Part shown: piece by piece, positions 10,863 to 22,600 of the stretch
How the letters are laid out: the number at the start of each line of letters is the position of its first letter
How positions within the stretch are numbered: the first letter of the stretch is position 1
Source: Portulaca oleracea
Taxonomy: Eukaryota > Streptophyta > Magnoliopsida > Caryophyllales > Portulacaceae
Assembly: GCA_029582165.1 (NCBI GenBank)
Contig: CM055877.1
Location: forward strand, 27,071,355 to 27,135,354
Reading direction: 5' to 3'
DNA: 64,000 nucleotides
The notes under the pieces: generated by a model
Databases searched by the model: none
Told to the model about the DNA's origin: nothing
The model's input: only the letters and a program-made list of their open reading frames with translations
Position numbers and translations under genes: made by a program

Positions 10863-12814
10863 TTTTGTAGGTGGTCTCCTTGTATGATATGGGAGTCATA
10901 GATGATGAAGGATTCTTACCCTGCTTGTATGGAATTTTCAAGGGTTCACAAGACTACCTCGACACTTTACTACCCAATGTATGCATGGCATACTGGACCT
11001 ATATGGAACTTCTTAATGTAGACTTGACACCTATATGTTGATTCAGGTTTGGGATTCACCCATACTTTGGGTTTGCACGTTAACTCTTACTCTTTCATGA
11101 TCCTAGGATGAATGCAAAGGAATGCCTATTGGACCTCTACTGAGCCGAGTGACGTTAAGTTGTTTAAAACCCAAATCTCTTAATTCGTTATATCGTAAAA
11201 TATAGTCGGTAACCTACGGAGACCCAAGTAAATATACATATACACCTCCTTGTGAACTCCTATAATTATTTTTACCTTGACTTGGGTAAAAGATTTAAAT
11301 AAATGTCGGGTCCCGGAAAAAGAATACATATCTAACTATGATAACCATAAATTTATAAAGGAAAACGGAACTTGATAAGAATTACTAATCTAAGAATCTT
11401 GATGGTCGTTGCACTGTTCAAGTCTTGCAAAACACACACTGATTAGAAGAAATGGAACACGTGCTTTAATTATTAATTATTTATTTTTAACCTCGATTAC
11501 TTATGTTAATCATTACGTATTTAGGGGGGTTTCTCTGGGTTATTACAGCTATTATTACCCTAACCGAGTTTTAGGGTTTTAACCTTCTAAATCTTATGTT
11601 AATGGACGTTTTCACTATAATGAAAGATGTTTACCTTGCTTCCTCTACTCTTGGATATCTCTAAAATAACTTAAAAGTGTTGAGTGTCTAATTCCTCTAC
11701 TTGCATGTGTCTTCTATTGGACCCATGTTATTTTATGAAGAAAGGGGGTTTAATAATACTAGAGAGAGATGAAAGAAGAATACGGTGAGAGAGAAAGAAA
11801 AGGGGTGAAGTGGAAAGGTATGAGGTTCTCTTATACTTATAAAGGTGAGTAAAGTTTTTCAAAGAATATTATTCATTTTGTAGGCAATTAATTCATCATT
11901 GTGATGATGGGGAATAATATCAATATTCTTTTCCCATGCATGGGAATAGTGTTGGCGAAAGATAGGTCAATTATAGGTCTTTACCTTGTCCCTACCAATG
12001 CTATTTTAATGTCTAGAGAGGGGTGGTGAAAGTTAGGGGTTCGATTCTCCTAACTCTTCTTTGATTTCCATGCACGTGCTCCTCCTTTTTCTTTTGGGTA
12101 GATACAATTTAAATTTCTTTCTAAGGTGGTATTGGAATTATATATTTATACAAGAAAATAAAAAAAGACGGTTATTACAATCCAATAGTAAATATTGGTA
12201 TATTATGATCTAATACCCGAAAAGCCGGGTATATTGCATTCCGAAAAACCTAATAATAATAATGATGATGATGATATCAACAACAACATTAAAAAGCGAT
12301 AATAAAATGATAATCATGTCAGTTTTTGTCATTTTACATTTAACAGTTAATCCAACCACTAGTTTCACCGAACACATTATTATAAACAATTGTTTAAACA
12401 ATTATCAACTATTCGCTAAAGTGTAGCAGCTATCTACAACTCTAATAGTTATTTGCTACTGAATATGTTAATTTTGTTGAATAGAGCCATAGTTATCCAA
12501 GGTGGAATAGGCGTATTTGTTAGTGTCCCAAATGTCAAAAAATTAGATAGTGAGAGCAACAATATTGCTTCATGATCTTGACTCAGGTAATTTAATTACA
12601 TAGTCCATAACTTGTGTTTTCGAAATAAAGTGTTATTTTCTAGTTAAGTTCAATAAATATCTAGAAATTTATTTAATTTTTGATTCGAAACTGAAAAGTT
12701 TTAAATTAAAAAATAAAAACCTATCGAGTCAAGTCCGGACCTTAACTTTGAAAGCTTAACAAGCTTTTTCTAACCAAGCCACCCATACTTAAGTACTTGT
12801 ACCCCACTGTTTAC
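10863..12814. other. Intergenic, no gene seen
   Basis: AT-rich sequence with no long reading frame of normal composition. It contains GGGGTTCGATTCTCC at about 12032-12046, resembling a tRNA-type B box. A GAATAGAGCC end around 12480-12489 resembles the right end of the Harbinger-like element at 6730-8469, but I found no partner end. Confidence 0.4.
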
Positions 12815-12920
12815 CTGCAATTTATTAGATGTATCCGGAACATGTGCTCCATACAATCGTGTACTTTAATTATTATAACTGTTCACTCGCAAATAACTGG
12901 AGCTATGCTCTAAGTACATG
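12815..12920. repeat. Partial copy of the foldback-element arm
   Basis: GCAATTTATTAGATGTATCCGGAACATGTGCTCC and following words match the arm of the element at 8589-8935 with moderate divergence, ending just before the Stowaway-like element. Confidence 0.45.
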
Positions 12921-12922
12921 TA

Positions 12923-13371
12923 ATCCTTCCGTTCCAAATTAATTGACACTTTGACTAAATTTTGACTGTTAATAATTCATAAATTATAATGAGTTATAAT
13001 ATAAAATTACCTCAATTGTAATTTTTATTAAAATATCTTTCTAATGACGGTAATTTTATATTGTAACTCATCGTGATTTATGAGTAATTAAGGCGCTGTT
13101 CTTTTCTGCGGTATTTTGCGGTATGTGTGGTGTGGTGTGATGGAATTGTGGTGGGTGTGGTGGAATTGTGGTAGGTTATTAGTATGTGGGGTATGTGAGA
13201 AGAATGTAAAAAGTAGAGGAGAAAAGTGAAGAGAGAAAAAAGTAAGGAGAGAGAAAAATAATAATTTGTGATAAAATATGGTGAGTTGTGGCAAACTGCG
13301 GTATACTGTGATATCGCAGTTTGCCAACAGCAAAAAAACACAGGTTAACAATTAATTTGGGAGCGAGGGAG
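12923..13371. mobile_element. Stowaway-like MITE, interrupted by a Tourist-like MITE
   Basis: The left end ATCCTTCCGTTCCAAATTAA and the inverted right end CTCCCTCGCTCCCAAATTAA share the CTCCCTCCGTTCC-type Stowaway terminus, with AATTAATTG continuing on both sides. TA flanks both ends (12921-12922 and 13372-13373), as expected for Tc1/mariner-derived MITEs. The interior from about 13092 to 13344 is a separate GC-richer unit, so the original Stowaway would be about 200 bp, a normal size for the family. Confidence 0.6.
13092..13344. mobile_element. Tourist-like MITE nested in the Stowaway-like element
   Basis: The left end GGCGCTGTTCTTTTCTGCGG and the imperfect inverted right end CCTGTGTTTTTTTGCTG resemble the complete Tourist-like element at 63210-63420 (GGCACCGTTCTTTTGTG). 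TAA/TTAA flanks both sides. The interior is rich in TGCGGTAT and GTGTGG words on the left and AACTGCGGTAT near the right. Diverged ends make the boundaries approximate. Confidence 0.45.
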
Positions 13372-13647
13372 TAATATACTACGAATATTGCCGTTTTCCG
13401 AAAAGAAAAAGAAGAAACATCTAATTGTGTGTTTTTCGATTGACCATGTTTTGTGAATCCGAAACTCTGAAACCTGGGTCTTGACAGAGCAATGTTTTGG
13501 GTGACCGAAACTTTGAAACAGGTGAGTTAGAAAAGAGGTGGCCTGTTTTAGTGTTTACTATAACTATCTATAAGCAGACGCTTGGAATAAATTTTCTGGG
13601 TTTTTCCATTTCTCACTCTCATCATAAATAAATTCCCAAATCCTTTA

Positions 13648-16600
13648 ATGGCAATCCTGAGGACTGATTCTCCCATCTCTCGTCGAATTGTTAGTGCTTT
13701 CTTGGACTTTCTTGATTCTGGTAATCATCTACCTCTATCTCCTCCTAAATCTATCTGGGTTTTTGTGATTTCTTCTTACTTTTCACCTGTTCTTGAATTC
13801 TTCCTTGTCAAGTCAACTGGGTTTATTTAGGTAATTAGCTTCCATTCTAATTCCAAGGCCTATGTTTTTGGTTGCTTCTTGTTTTTGTTGCAAATCAGTT
13901 GCTTTAAGTTTGATTTTGGTGATTGTGGTTTCTGGACATTGAAACCCTATTATGATGGATGGACTTCATTTGCAATAAACTCGTACCATTTGTATACTCC
14001 CCCCCCCCCCCCCCCAATCTTAATGATTTGTGGTTGGGGACTTTTACCAATTGTATGCATTCCATTAGTTTCATTTTATTCGCCATGATACTGGGTACAA
14101 GTTTGCCAATTTGAGATGGGTTTCCCACATGCCTATTTGTACATGGGTGGAGTGAATGATTCGTCCGCGCGTAAAACATTAAATACTTATTGATGTGGTG
14201 AACTTTCTTCTAAGGAAAAAAAGGCTATTGAAAACAAATGTCAGCTCGTTTTGAGCTGTGCTAAGACAGAAGGGAGAAAAGGAAGGTGCAATATAGAAAT
14301 GTGTCTTATTCATTGATCAAAAACAAAAGGAAGAGACCCTATTTATAGAGGTACAAAACCAAGAAGAAGAAATAAGAAAAAGAAAAAGAAACCTAACTAA
14401 TAAAACTACCTAACTAACATAACTACCTGAATAAATATATCCTAACACCCCCCCTCAAATTGGAGGTGGATGAACCCCCAATTTGTGTAAAAGTATGTGA
14501 TGTTGGTTGTCTGGTAAAGGTTTTGTAAGAATGTCTGCAAGTTGAGTTTTTGTAGAAGTATGCTGCAAAGAAATTAGCCCATCTGCAAGTTTTTGCCTTA
14601 TATAATGACAACCAATTTCTATGTGTTTGGTCCTTTCATGAAAGACATGGTTTTTGGCTATATAAATTGCTGCCTGGTTGTCACACTTCACAGGTATAGG
14701 GGTAATGTGTTCAACTTGTAGCTCATGAAATAGACGACTCAACCAAGCCAATTCAGCAACTAATCTTCTAAGACTTCTGTACTCAGCTTCTGTTGAGGAT
14801 AATGAAACGATATGTTGCTTCTTAGACTTCCAGGAAACTAGGGTATTTCCAAGAAAAACTAAGAACCCACTAATGGATCTTCGAGTATGTTTGCATGCTC
14901 CTTAGTCAGAGTCACTATAGGCACTGAGTTTGAAGTTATCATCCTTGTGAATCAAAATGCCTAAGTTGGGATGTCCTTGTAGATATCTGAGAGTATTAAT
15001 GGCTGCCTTCCATTGCTGATCTGTTGGCTCCTTGAGGTATTGACTCAAATGCCGAACTGTGAAAGCTAGGTCCGGTCTTGTATTGACCAAAAAGTTGAGC
15101 TTTCCAATTAATCTTCTATAAGCAGTAGGATTTTCTAAGGGTGTACCTGAATTAGGAAGTAATCTAACATTAATATCCATAGGACAAATAACAGGTTTAG
15201 AAGAACTTCTTAAAAATTCTTGAAGAAGTTCTTTGACAAATTTTCCTTGAGATAGAATAACTCCCTGTGAGTTGTGTGTAATTTCAAGACCGAGGAAAAA
15301 TGAGTAGTCCCTAAGTCTTTGATTTTGAAAGATGTATCTAAGTGTCTCTTTAAATCAGTGATTTCCTTATGAACACTTCCTGTGACTAAAATGTCATCAA
15401 CATACACAGCAAGATACACAGACTTATCAGCATCCTTTTTATAGAATAATGAATAGTCATTCTCAGAGTGTTTGTACCCCCTTTTGTACAAGACTTCATT
15501 TAGCTTAGCATACCACTGTCTTGGAGCCTGTTTCAAACCATAGATGGACTTCTTTAATCTTGCACACAACATTAGGTATATCCGTAAGAACACCTTTTGG
15601 TAGTTGCATATAAATTTCCTCATGCAAATCCCCATGGAGAAATGCATTGTTTACATCCAATTGTTGTATGCACCAGCCTTTCTTTACAACCACAGATATT
15701 AAAGCTCTTATTGTGGTCATTTTGACAACTGGAGAGAAGGTCTCATTATAATCTGTGCCTGCTTTTTGAGTGAATCCTATGACTACAAGCCTTGCCTTGA
15801 ATCTTTCAATATTACCATCTGCTTTTCTTTTGATCTTATAGACCCATTTGCAATCAATTGTTTTCTTTCCCTTTGGAAGAGGCACTATCTCCCAAGTGTT
15901 AGTGTCAGAAAGGGCTTGTAGTTCTTGTTTCATGGCCTTTCTCCATTCTTCATGTGAGTTTGCCTCTTCATAAGTTTGGGGTTCTTTATCATCAAGATAA
16001 TGTACTTGAGTTTCAGAAACACTGCAATTAGAGAGATTTGGGCTCACAGTATAGGTTAGTAATGCTAGAAAAACAGGTGTCATAGTCTTTCAAATAATTA
16101 GGATGTCTATGCATCCTTGTTGATCTTCTTACTGGCTGTATTAGATTTTCAGACACAACATTATTAGGTTGATTTTGTTCACTCTGACAGTCACTGTCAA
16201 TTACTTGACTATTGTCCCTGCAAAAATTATCCAAACTGGAAGGTGAGTTATGATTTATATCAGTGATGGCAGTAGGAACTTCAGCAGCATTATTTGTAAT
16301 CTCAGCAATCTGATCAGTTTCAATGTATTCATGAGAACTGCTCATAAGAGGGATAGAAGCAGATGATTTTTGTTCTTTAAAGGGGAAAATATGTTCATGA
16401 AAAACAACATCCCTAGAATATAGAAGCTTTTGAGAGGAAATAGAATACAGCTTGTATGCTTTCTTCCCTTGAGGGTATCCAAGGAAAACACATTCTCCTA
16501 CCCTAGGTTGAAATTTGTGTCTTCCTTGTTTTAAAGTGCTCATATAGCAAAGACATCCAAAGGACCTCAAATGATCATATGTGGGAGCCTTTTTGAACAA

Positions 16601-19600
16601 AATTTCATATGGAGTTTTATTCTTTAATATAGGAGTTGACATTCTATTTATGAGATAAGTGGCAGTGAGAATGCTATCACCCCAAAATTTCAAAGGTAGG
16701 TTTAATTGAAACATTAGAGCCCTAGCTACTGCAAGGATGTGTTTGTGTTTTCTTTCAACTACCCCATTCTGTTGGGGTCTTTGGGTGCAGCTGGTTTCAT
16801 GTAGAATGCCATTGCTTTTGAAGTAACTCATTGCAATTATGTTTTTCCCAATTTCTAAAGCACTGTCAGACCTTATTATTTTAACAACCGAGTCAAGCTG
16901 TGTCTTGGCCATAGAAACAAAAGACTAAATCAGACCAAATGCCTCATCTTTAGTGGTCATTAAGTGGGTCCAAGTGCGCCTAGTGAAGTCATCTACAATA
17001 GTCAAGAAGTACCTGTGTCCTGAGTGGGTTGGAATGTGAAAGGGACCCCTTAGTGTCTATATGAATCACTTCAAAAGATCCAATAGTTGAAATGATACTA
17101 GCATGAAAGGGCAGACAGTGTTGTTTTGCCTTTGGACAAGTATCACCACTAATTTGGCCTTGCAAAGAAATATTGGGTATCAATCTCATTCTATTAAAAG
17201 GTATATGTCCTAATCTTTGGTGCCATACATCACCTTTTACTGAAATTAAAGCATTACTATTGCCTAAAGAAGCATTGTCCTGATTCCTTGTGATCTGATC
17301 TATCATTTTATCATCCAAGAAGTAAAGTCCATGAGCTTCTTTACCAAGAACCAAAGGCCCCTTCACAGGAACGCCCTACAAAACACACTCAGTTTCAGTA
17401 AAGGTTATTTGACACTGCAACTCATGACACAATTTTTTCACTGAAATTAGATTGAATTTAAAAAATGGAACATACAACACATTTGTTAAAATCAAATCAT
17501 CAGAAAAATGTAACTGTCCTTGATTGGTAACTTTTACTTTGTCCCCATTTGGTAAGGTAATTTCAATAGGATTTTTAAGGGCACTTAAATGCCTTAGAGC
17601 TGTTTCACTGTTGCACATATGATCACTAGCCCTAGAATCTAAAATTCAGGCATTTTCTAGAGCAACCCAAGCATAACTGACACCATTAGATAAATAATGT
17701 TGAGAGGGTGAATAGATATTGCCAGACATGGTATCACTGTCAACTTTACTGGTATCTTGTGTGCTCAGACTTGCCATAAGCTGTTGTAGTAGTTGTTTTG
17801 CTTGATCTTGGCTCAAATTGAAAGGTAAAATTCCTGCTGTTGTGGAGTTTCTTTCTAGGGGTCAAGGTTTAAGATGAGGAAGTCACACATTCAGGTTCAT
17901 TCCAGGCATTGTTAGCTACTCTTCTAGGTGGTCCTTGCTGTCTTTGCTGTTTGTTCTGATTTCTTGGATGATTAGGAGGGAATCCATGAAGTCTATAACA
18001 TTTTTCGATGGTGTGACCATTTCTCTTGCAATGATCACAAAATAAGGTTTTCTTGGACTCATTCCTTCGTTGGTCATTGGCTGTTCTTGGAGGGCCACCT
18101 TGATTGTTTCTAGATGCATAGAAAGTAGCAGAATCAGACAAGAATTGATTATTGTCATGGACCTGCCTTTGTTTTTCTTCTTGGCTGAGAATTGCATAAA
18201 CTTGACTGAGAGAGGGAAGGGGAGACATCATTAAAATGTTGCCTCGAATTGTTGTATAACTATTATTCAACCCCATTAGAAATTGAAGCAGCTTTTGCTC
18301 CTCGAAGTGGTCTTCAATTTTCTTGTTTATCCTTGGATCACATGTACACTTTCCACATTGACATCTTGGAAAGTTACTGACAGAACCGACCTCATCCCAT
18401 AACTTCTTGGCTTCTGTGAAGTAACTAGATATATCCAAAGAATCCTGAGAGAGTTTTGAGACTTCTTGCTGCACAGAATAGAGCTTGGCTTTATTGCTTT
18501 GGCCAAATCTTTCTGACAGTTCATTCCACAAATCTTGGGCCAATGTGGAATATAGAACACTGTCTCTTATGTTCTTGGACAGAGAGTTGAGTATCCAAGA
18601 TAAAACCATATCATTTCCCCTTTTCCAATATGGAAGAAGAGGTGAGTCTTCTGCAGGTCTTGGCAAGGATCCGTCAATTAAAGCCACCTTGTATTTCGCT
18701 GACAAGGCAATGGTGGCAAACCTTTTCCAAGTATCAAAATCTTCTCCATTAAATGGCTCAGCAACAAGAGATAGGCCTGGTTGGTCGGAGGGATGGATAT
18801 ATAGAGGATCACAAGGATCAATGATGGGAAGTCTATTCAATGGTGTTGGAGAAGGAATTGCTGGACTCTCAGCTGTTGGAGTTGCTGGACTTTCAGCCAT
18901 TAATGAGCCTTCTGAAAATGCAGGATCAGACTATTGAAGCTCTGATACCATGAAAACAAATGTCAGCTCGTTTTGAGCTGTGCTAAGACAGAAGGGAGAA
19001 AAGGAAGATGCAATATAGAAATGTGTCTTATTCATTGATCAAAAACAAAAGGAAGCCTATTTATAGAGGTACAAAACCAAGAACAAGAAATAAAAAAAAG
19101 AAAAAGAAACCTAACTAATAAAACTACCTAACTAACATAACTACTTGAATAAATATATCCTAATAGCTATAGTGATCGAACTTACTTTGGGTATTATTAT
19201 TCCTATATGTATTGATACGTATTTCCATCGACGTCTTTGCTCAAAATAACATGATACATTATCTTTCCCGCAACACATATTTGGTAGAATTTGTAAGTGC
19301 AAGTTCCACGTGGTAAATTGGTAACCCATTATGTTCCATATCAAGTGAAGATGTGCTTCAATTTCTTCTTCACAACTTGAATACTTCATAGAGTTTGAAT
19401 GTAGGTGACTCTTTTCCTAGGGGGGTTTTGGGGAGATTCTTCTTGGATGTTACTCTGTATGACATCAATTTGTTTTGGTGATTTCTCATGGGCCTAAATT
19501 GAGTTGCTGATATTCACAAATTAAGTGCTTGTTGCGCGTCAATGGATGACTACCTAGTTTATTCTTCGACGTGAATATTTTTGATGTCAGCTATTCAATA

Positions 19601-22600
19601 CCTATCCTTTTCGCGTCAGCATGAAGTATATGATTTATACATTGATCTCGTAGTTAAACACTATATGACTTTGCTTAGTGTATGAGTCCTTCACTTTCCT
19701 GATTGTCGTTGTTTGTTATCCTGGACAGTCCAACCTGCCCCTGGTGTTGATCTTGAAGGTCTTGAGGTGGCCAAAGATTGCCTAGCAGAAGTCTTTAGGC
19801 TAAGTGAGCTACCGGCGAATGAGCAACCAGAACCTAATCTGTTGGTAAATCTTTTTAGTTCGCGGGAAACTACCCAAGATGAAGCTAAAGGTGACCATCG
19901 TGAGGACTTGCAAGGTGAACCATCAGCACATAACTCTGCAGATGGTGCTCCTTCAAGGTCATCGAATGTTGAGGTTTTCTTCCATTTATTTACTTCTAGA
20001 GAATGATAAAGTCCTTTACTCAGATAGGCTATTTTATTATGAAATATTCTCTTGAACATGGTGATGGAACAAGGAAGTCATGGTTTTAGAAAAAGGTGAT
20101 AAATAATGTAGTAAAAGATCGATGACATAACTTGATCCACATCTCCCTCGGTGACTGTGCATGTTTCAGGACTATTCTGGTTGTTTTTTTCTCTGTTTCG
20201 ATGCACCAACATGTGTGTGTGGATTAGCTTGCATTTTGATTCCAATAAAATGCATAGTCTTTCTTGTTCTTGGCTAACAAATATGCTTTTTGGTGATTCT
20301 CTCAATCAGGATGGTGTTGAAGTGAAGCAGCACTCTGAGACAGGTACAATATGCTCTCTTACAATTCTTCCCTGTAAAGTAACAAACAGAAGTGGGAAAT
20401 AGGGCAGTAGTTTGCGAGTTTAAGTAAGTTGACAGAATCGATATAGTGAGAAAAAGCCTTCCTTTAAAGTTATCTTGGTTCCATGAAATTTTTGGGATGT
20501 GTGAGCAAACTTTAGAAAAATGTTGGGGGTCAGTTACTACCTGCAAGTTAGTACTCGGCTGCTAGCAGCGTTTGAATGAAATTTTGGAATAGTAATGTCA
20601 TTTGTGCTTTGTTGACTTATCTGTTTGATCAAAGCTGCCAAATGTTGGTGCGTTGTATTCGTGCATTTGCTTGTGGGAAAGATCATATAGTCGTCCATTT
20701 CATGGTCACTGCTCCATATCAGTAGGTTAGGTGTGCCTCTTTTTCAACTTAAAATTTCAAAAGCTGTGCAAAATCCCTCTATGAATGGACACAAAAGTGC
20801 AAAGATATATTTGTTGGTAAATGGTAAAAACCTAATTACTCATTTTCAGTTTTCTGGATAATCTCTGAAAATTTGTTAGGTTTTAGGTCACTGTAAAATT
20901 TGCTGGTTGCAATAATGATGATTGCATTTGCAGGGTTATCTAAAGATGAACTTTTTGGGCAATTTTTTGATGCGCTGGAGAGAATCCACTTCTTTAGGAC
21001 TACGCCCAATGGAGATGACGAACATGTTTTACTGGATAAAGCAACAGCCATGTTTCATGAAGCCGTTGATGTATGCCAATATGCCATCCCTGAGTACTTC
21101 AAATTCTATCCTGTCCTTATATGTTAAAAGGAAACATTGTCTGGAAGCATGAGTAGTAGAAAATCTTTTTTGAGCTTATTATTATTCCAAAAGATGGTGG
21201 ATGCATACATTTTCCGTTCGGTGAATGTTATTTCTCTGCCTCAGTATTTGACCTCTTGAAAATTACTGCTCAAAATTTTCCTCAATGGTTTTTGAATGCA
21301 GAATATGATCAATGCAGCAGGATCTTTTTCTCGTCGATAAAAAATCTGCATGTTGTCTGACTAGTTATGGATCCAAGGATGTCTAATGCGGTGTGATCAA
21401 CTTTTGTTTGGTTAAGTTTTTCAATGCTATGGATGGATCTAGGTAAATAAGTGGGAAAGCGTGTGACATTATTCCGCTATTTCGCATTTGGATAGCAAGG
21501 CATGTCATTATGGCCCTGTGGTGTTCAGTCGTCTGAATAGCATTATTACCGCTGTTGAATTGTTTCAGATTAAGTGGCTGCTTATTTTATATGCTTCCTC
21601 CTGTCGTAGGACTCGTGAAACAAAATTATACACTCTGAATTTCTAGGAACAGTCAAGTATATAGGTGTTTCTATGTTCATTATCTACATTACCATATTAT
21701 TGATGCAAGACTGACTCAGGCATCATTCCGTGTATATTTACATACCTGAAACAGTTATTATGATGGCTTCCCCATTAAGATCATTGTTTGAGAATGCCTT
21801 TCTGATGCTTTAAATGATCTTGTTTTATGCAGGAGATGGAAAAATCTGGATGCAAGATACTTGATCGAAAAAGCCTTGCTGATGCTTTAAAAACTCTAGG
21901 TATAGATATGGATTTGAATAATGTGCCTTTGTTTCCTTTTAACATTTCAGTTTGTTCTATTTCTTTGAACTGTATTTCTTTCGGATTCTTTTCTGAAAAT
22001 GAAGGTCATGCCTGTTTTACTGATAACATTATTTCTTTTCATTATCTCGCATATGCTAATAGGTAACAAAGCTATGCAGTCTAAGCTGTATGCTGATGCC
22101 ATTGAGCAGTATAGTTGTGCTATTGCACTTTGCGAAGACAATGCTGTGTACTACTGTAACAGGTAATTCAGTAACACTTGTCCTGTGGGAATGACCTTCT
22201 TGAAGTAGCCTCTGTGTTCCCCCTCTTTTACTGTGTTTCCTCGTTTGATTGTTGTTTATCTATATAGCATGTATTCAACTTTTCTTAATTCATCTACTAT
22301 GCAACTGATTTTTCAAATTTATTCAAGGTGTGAGAAAGTTTTCCTGGTTAAACTCTCATTCTGATCTTAGCCTTTTAAATTTGCCTTTTTGGATTATAGT
22401 AGATATGGGCAATCAAGTAAAGTGGAAACTTGGAACAAATACAAAAGAGTCGCTAAGAATTGTATGTTAACGAGTTATCCTTTCTTGGATATAGTTTTTG
22501 AACTTTGTTTGAGTGGATTACTCTAACTGAAGGGAAGAGTTTCACAGATGGTGATCTGGCCAGCTTTATTATGTGGCTTTTTATGTTGGCTAACTAAGAA

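Larger units (their letters stand above)
14229..19165 (-). mobile_element. Full-length Ty1/copia retrotransposon in SGT intron 1
   Basis: The 4,937-bp element is bounded by direct repeats 14229-14447 (3' LTR) and 18951-19165 (5' LTR), flanked by GCTAT on both sides (14224-14228, 19166-19170). Read on the minus strand, a primer-binding site TGGTATCAGAGC (initiator Met tRNA type) directly follows the 5' LTR and a polypurine tract TTTGAGGGGGGG directly precedes the 3' LTR. Gene order is gag, protease, integrase, reverse transcriptase, RNase H, the copia order. The coding region has several stops and frameshifts, so it cannot move by itself. It is antisense to the host gene. Confidence 0.92.

Noticed and set aside
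12025..12060. tRNA-like B box GGTTCGATTCTCC
   Set aside because: No A box at proper distance and no cloverleaf could be drawn, so neither tRNA nor SINE is supported.
12361..12489. Harbinger-like right end (GAATAGAGCC)
   Set aside because: No matching left end or TTA pair found in the upstream sequence.
13904..14179. 91-codon minus-strand ORF in SGT intron 1
   Set aside because: Runs through a poly-C/G tract and intron sequence; no domain and no conservation expected.
18485..18937. 150-codon plus-strand ORF
   Set aside because: Antisense shadow of the copia gag gene.
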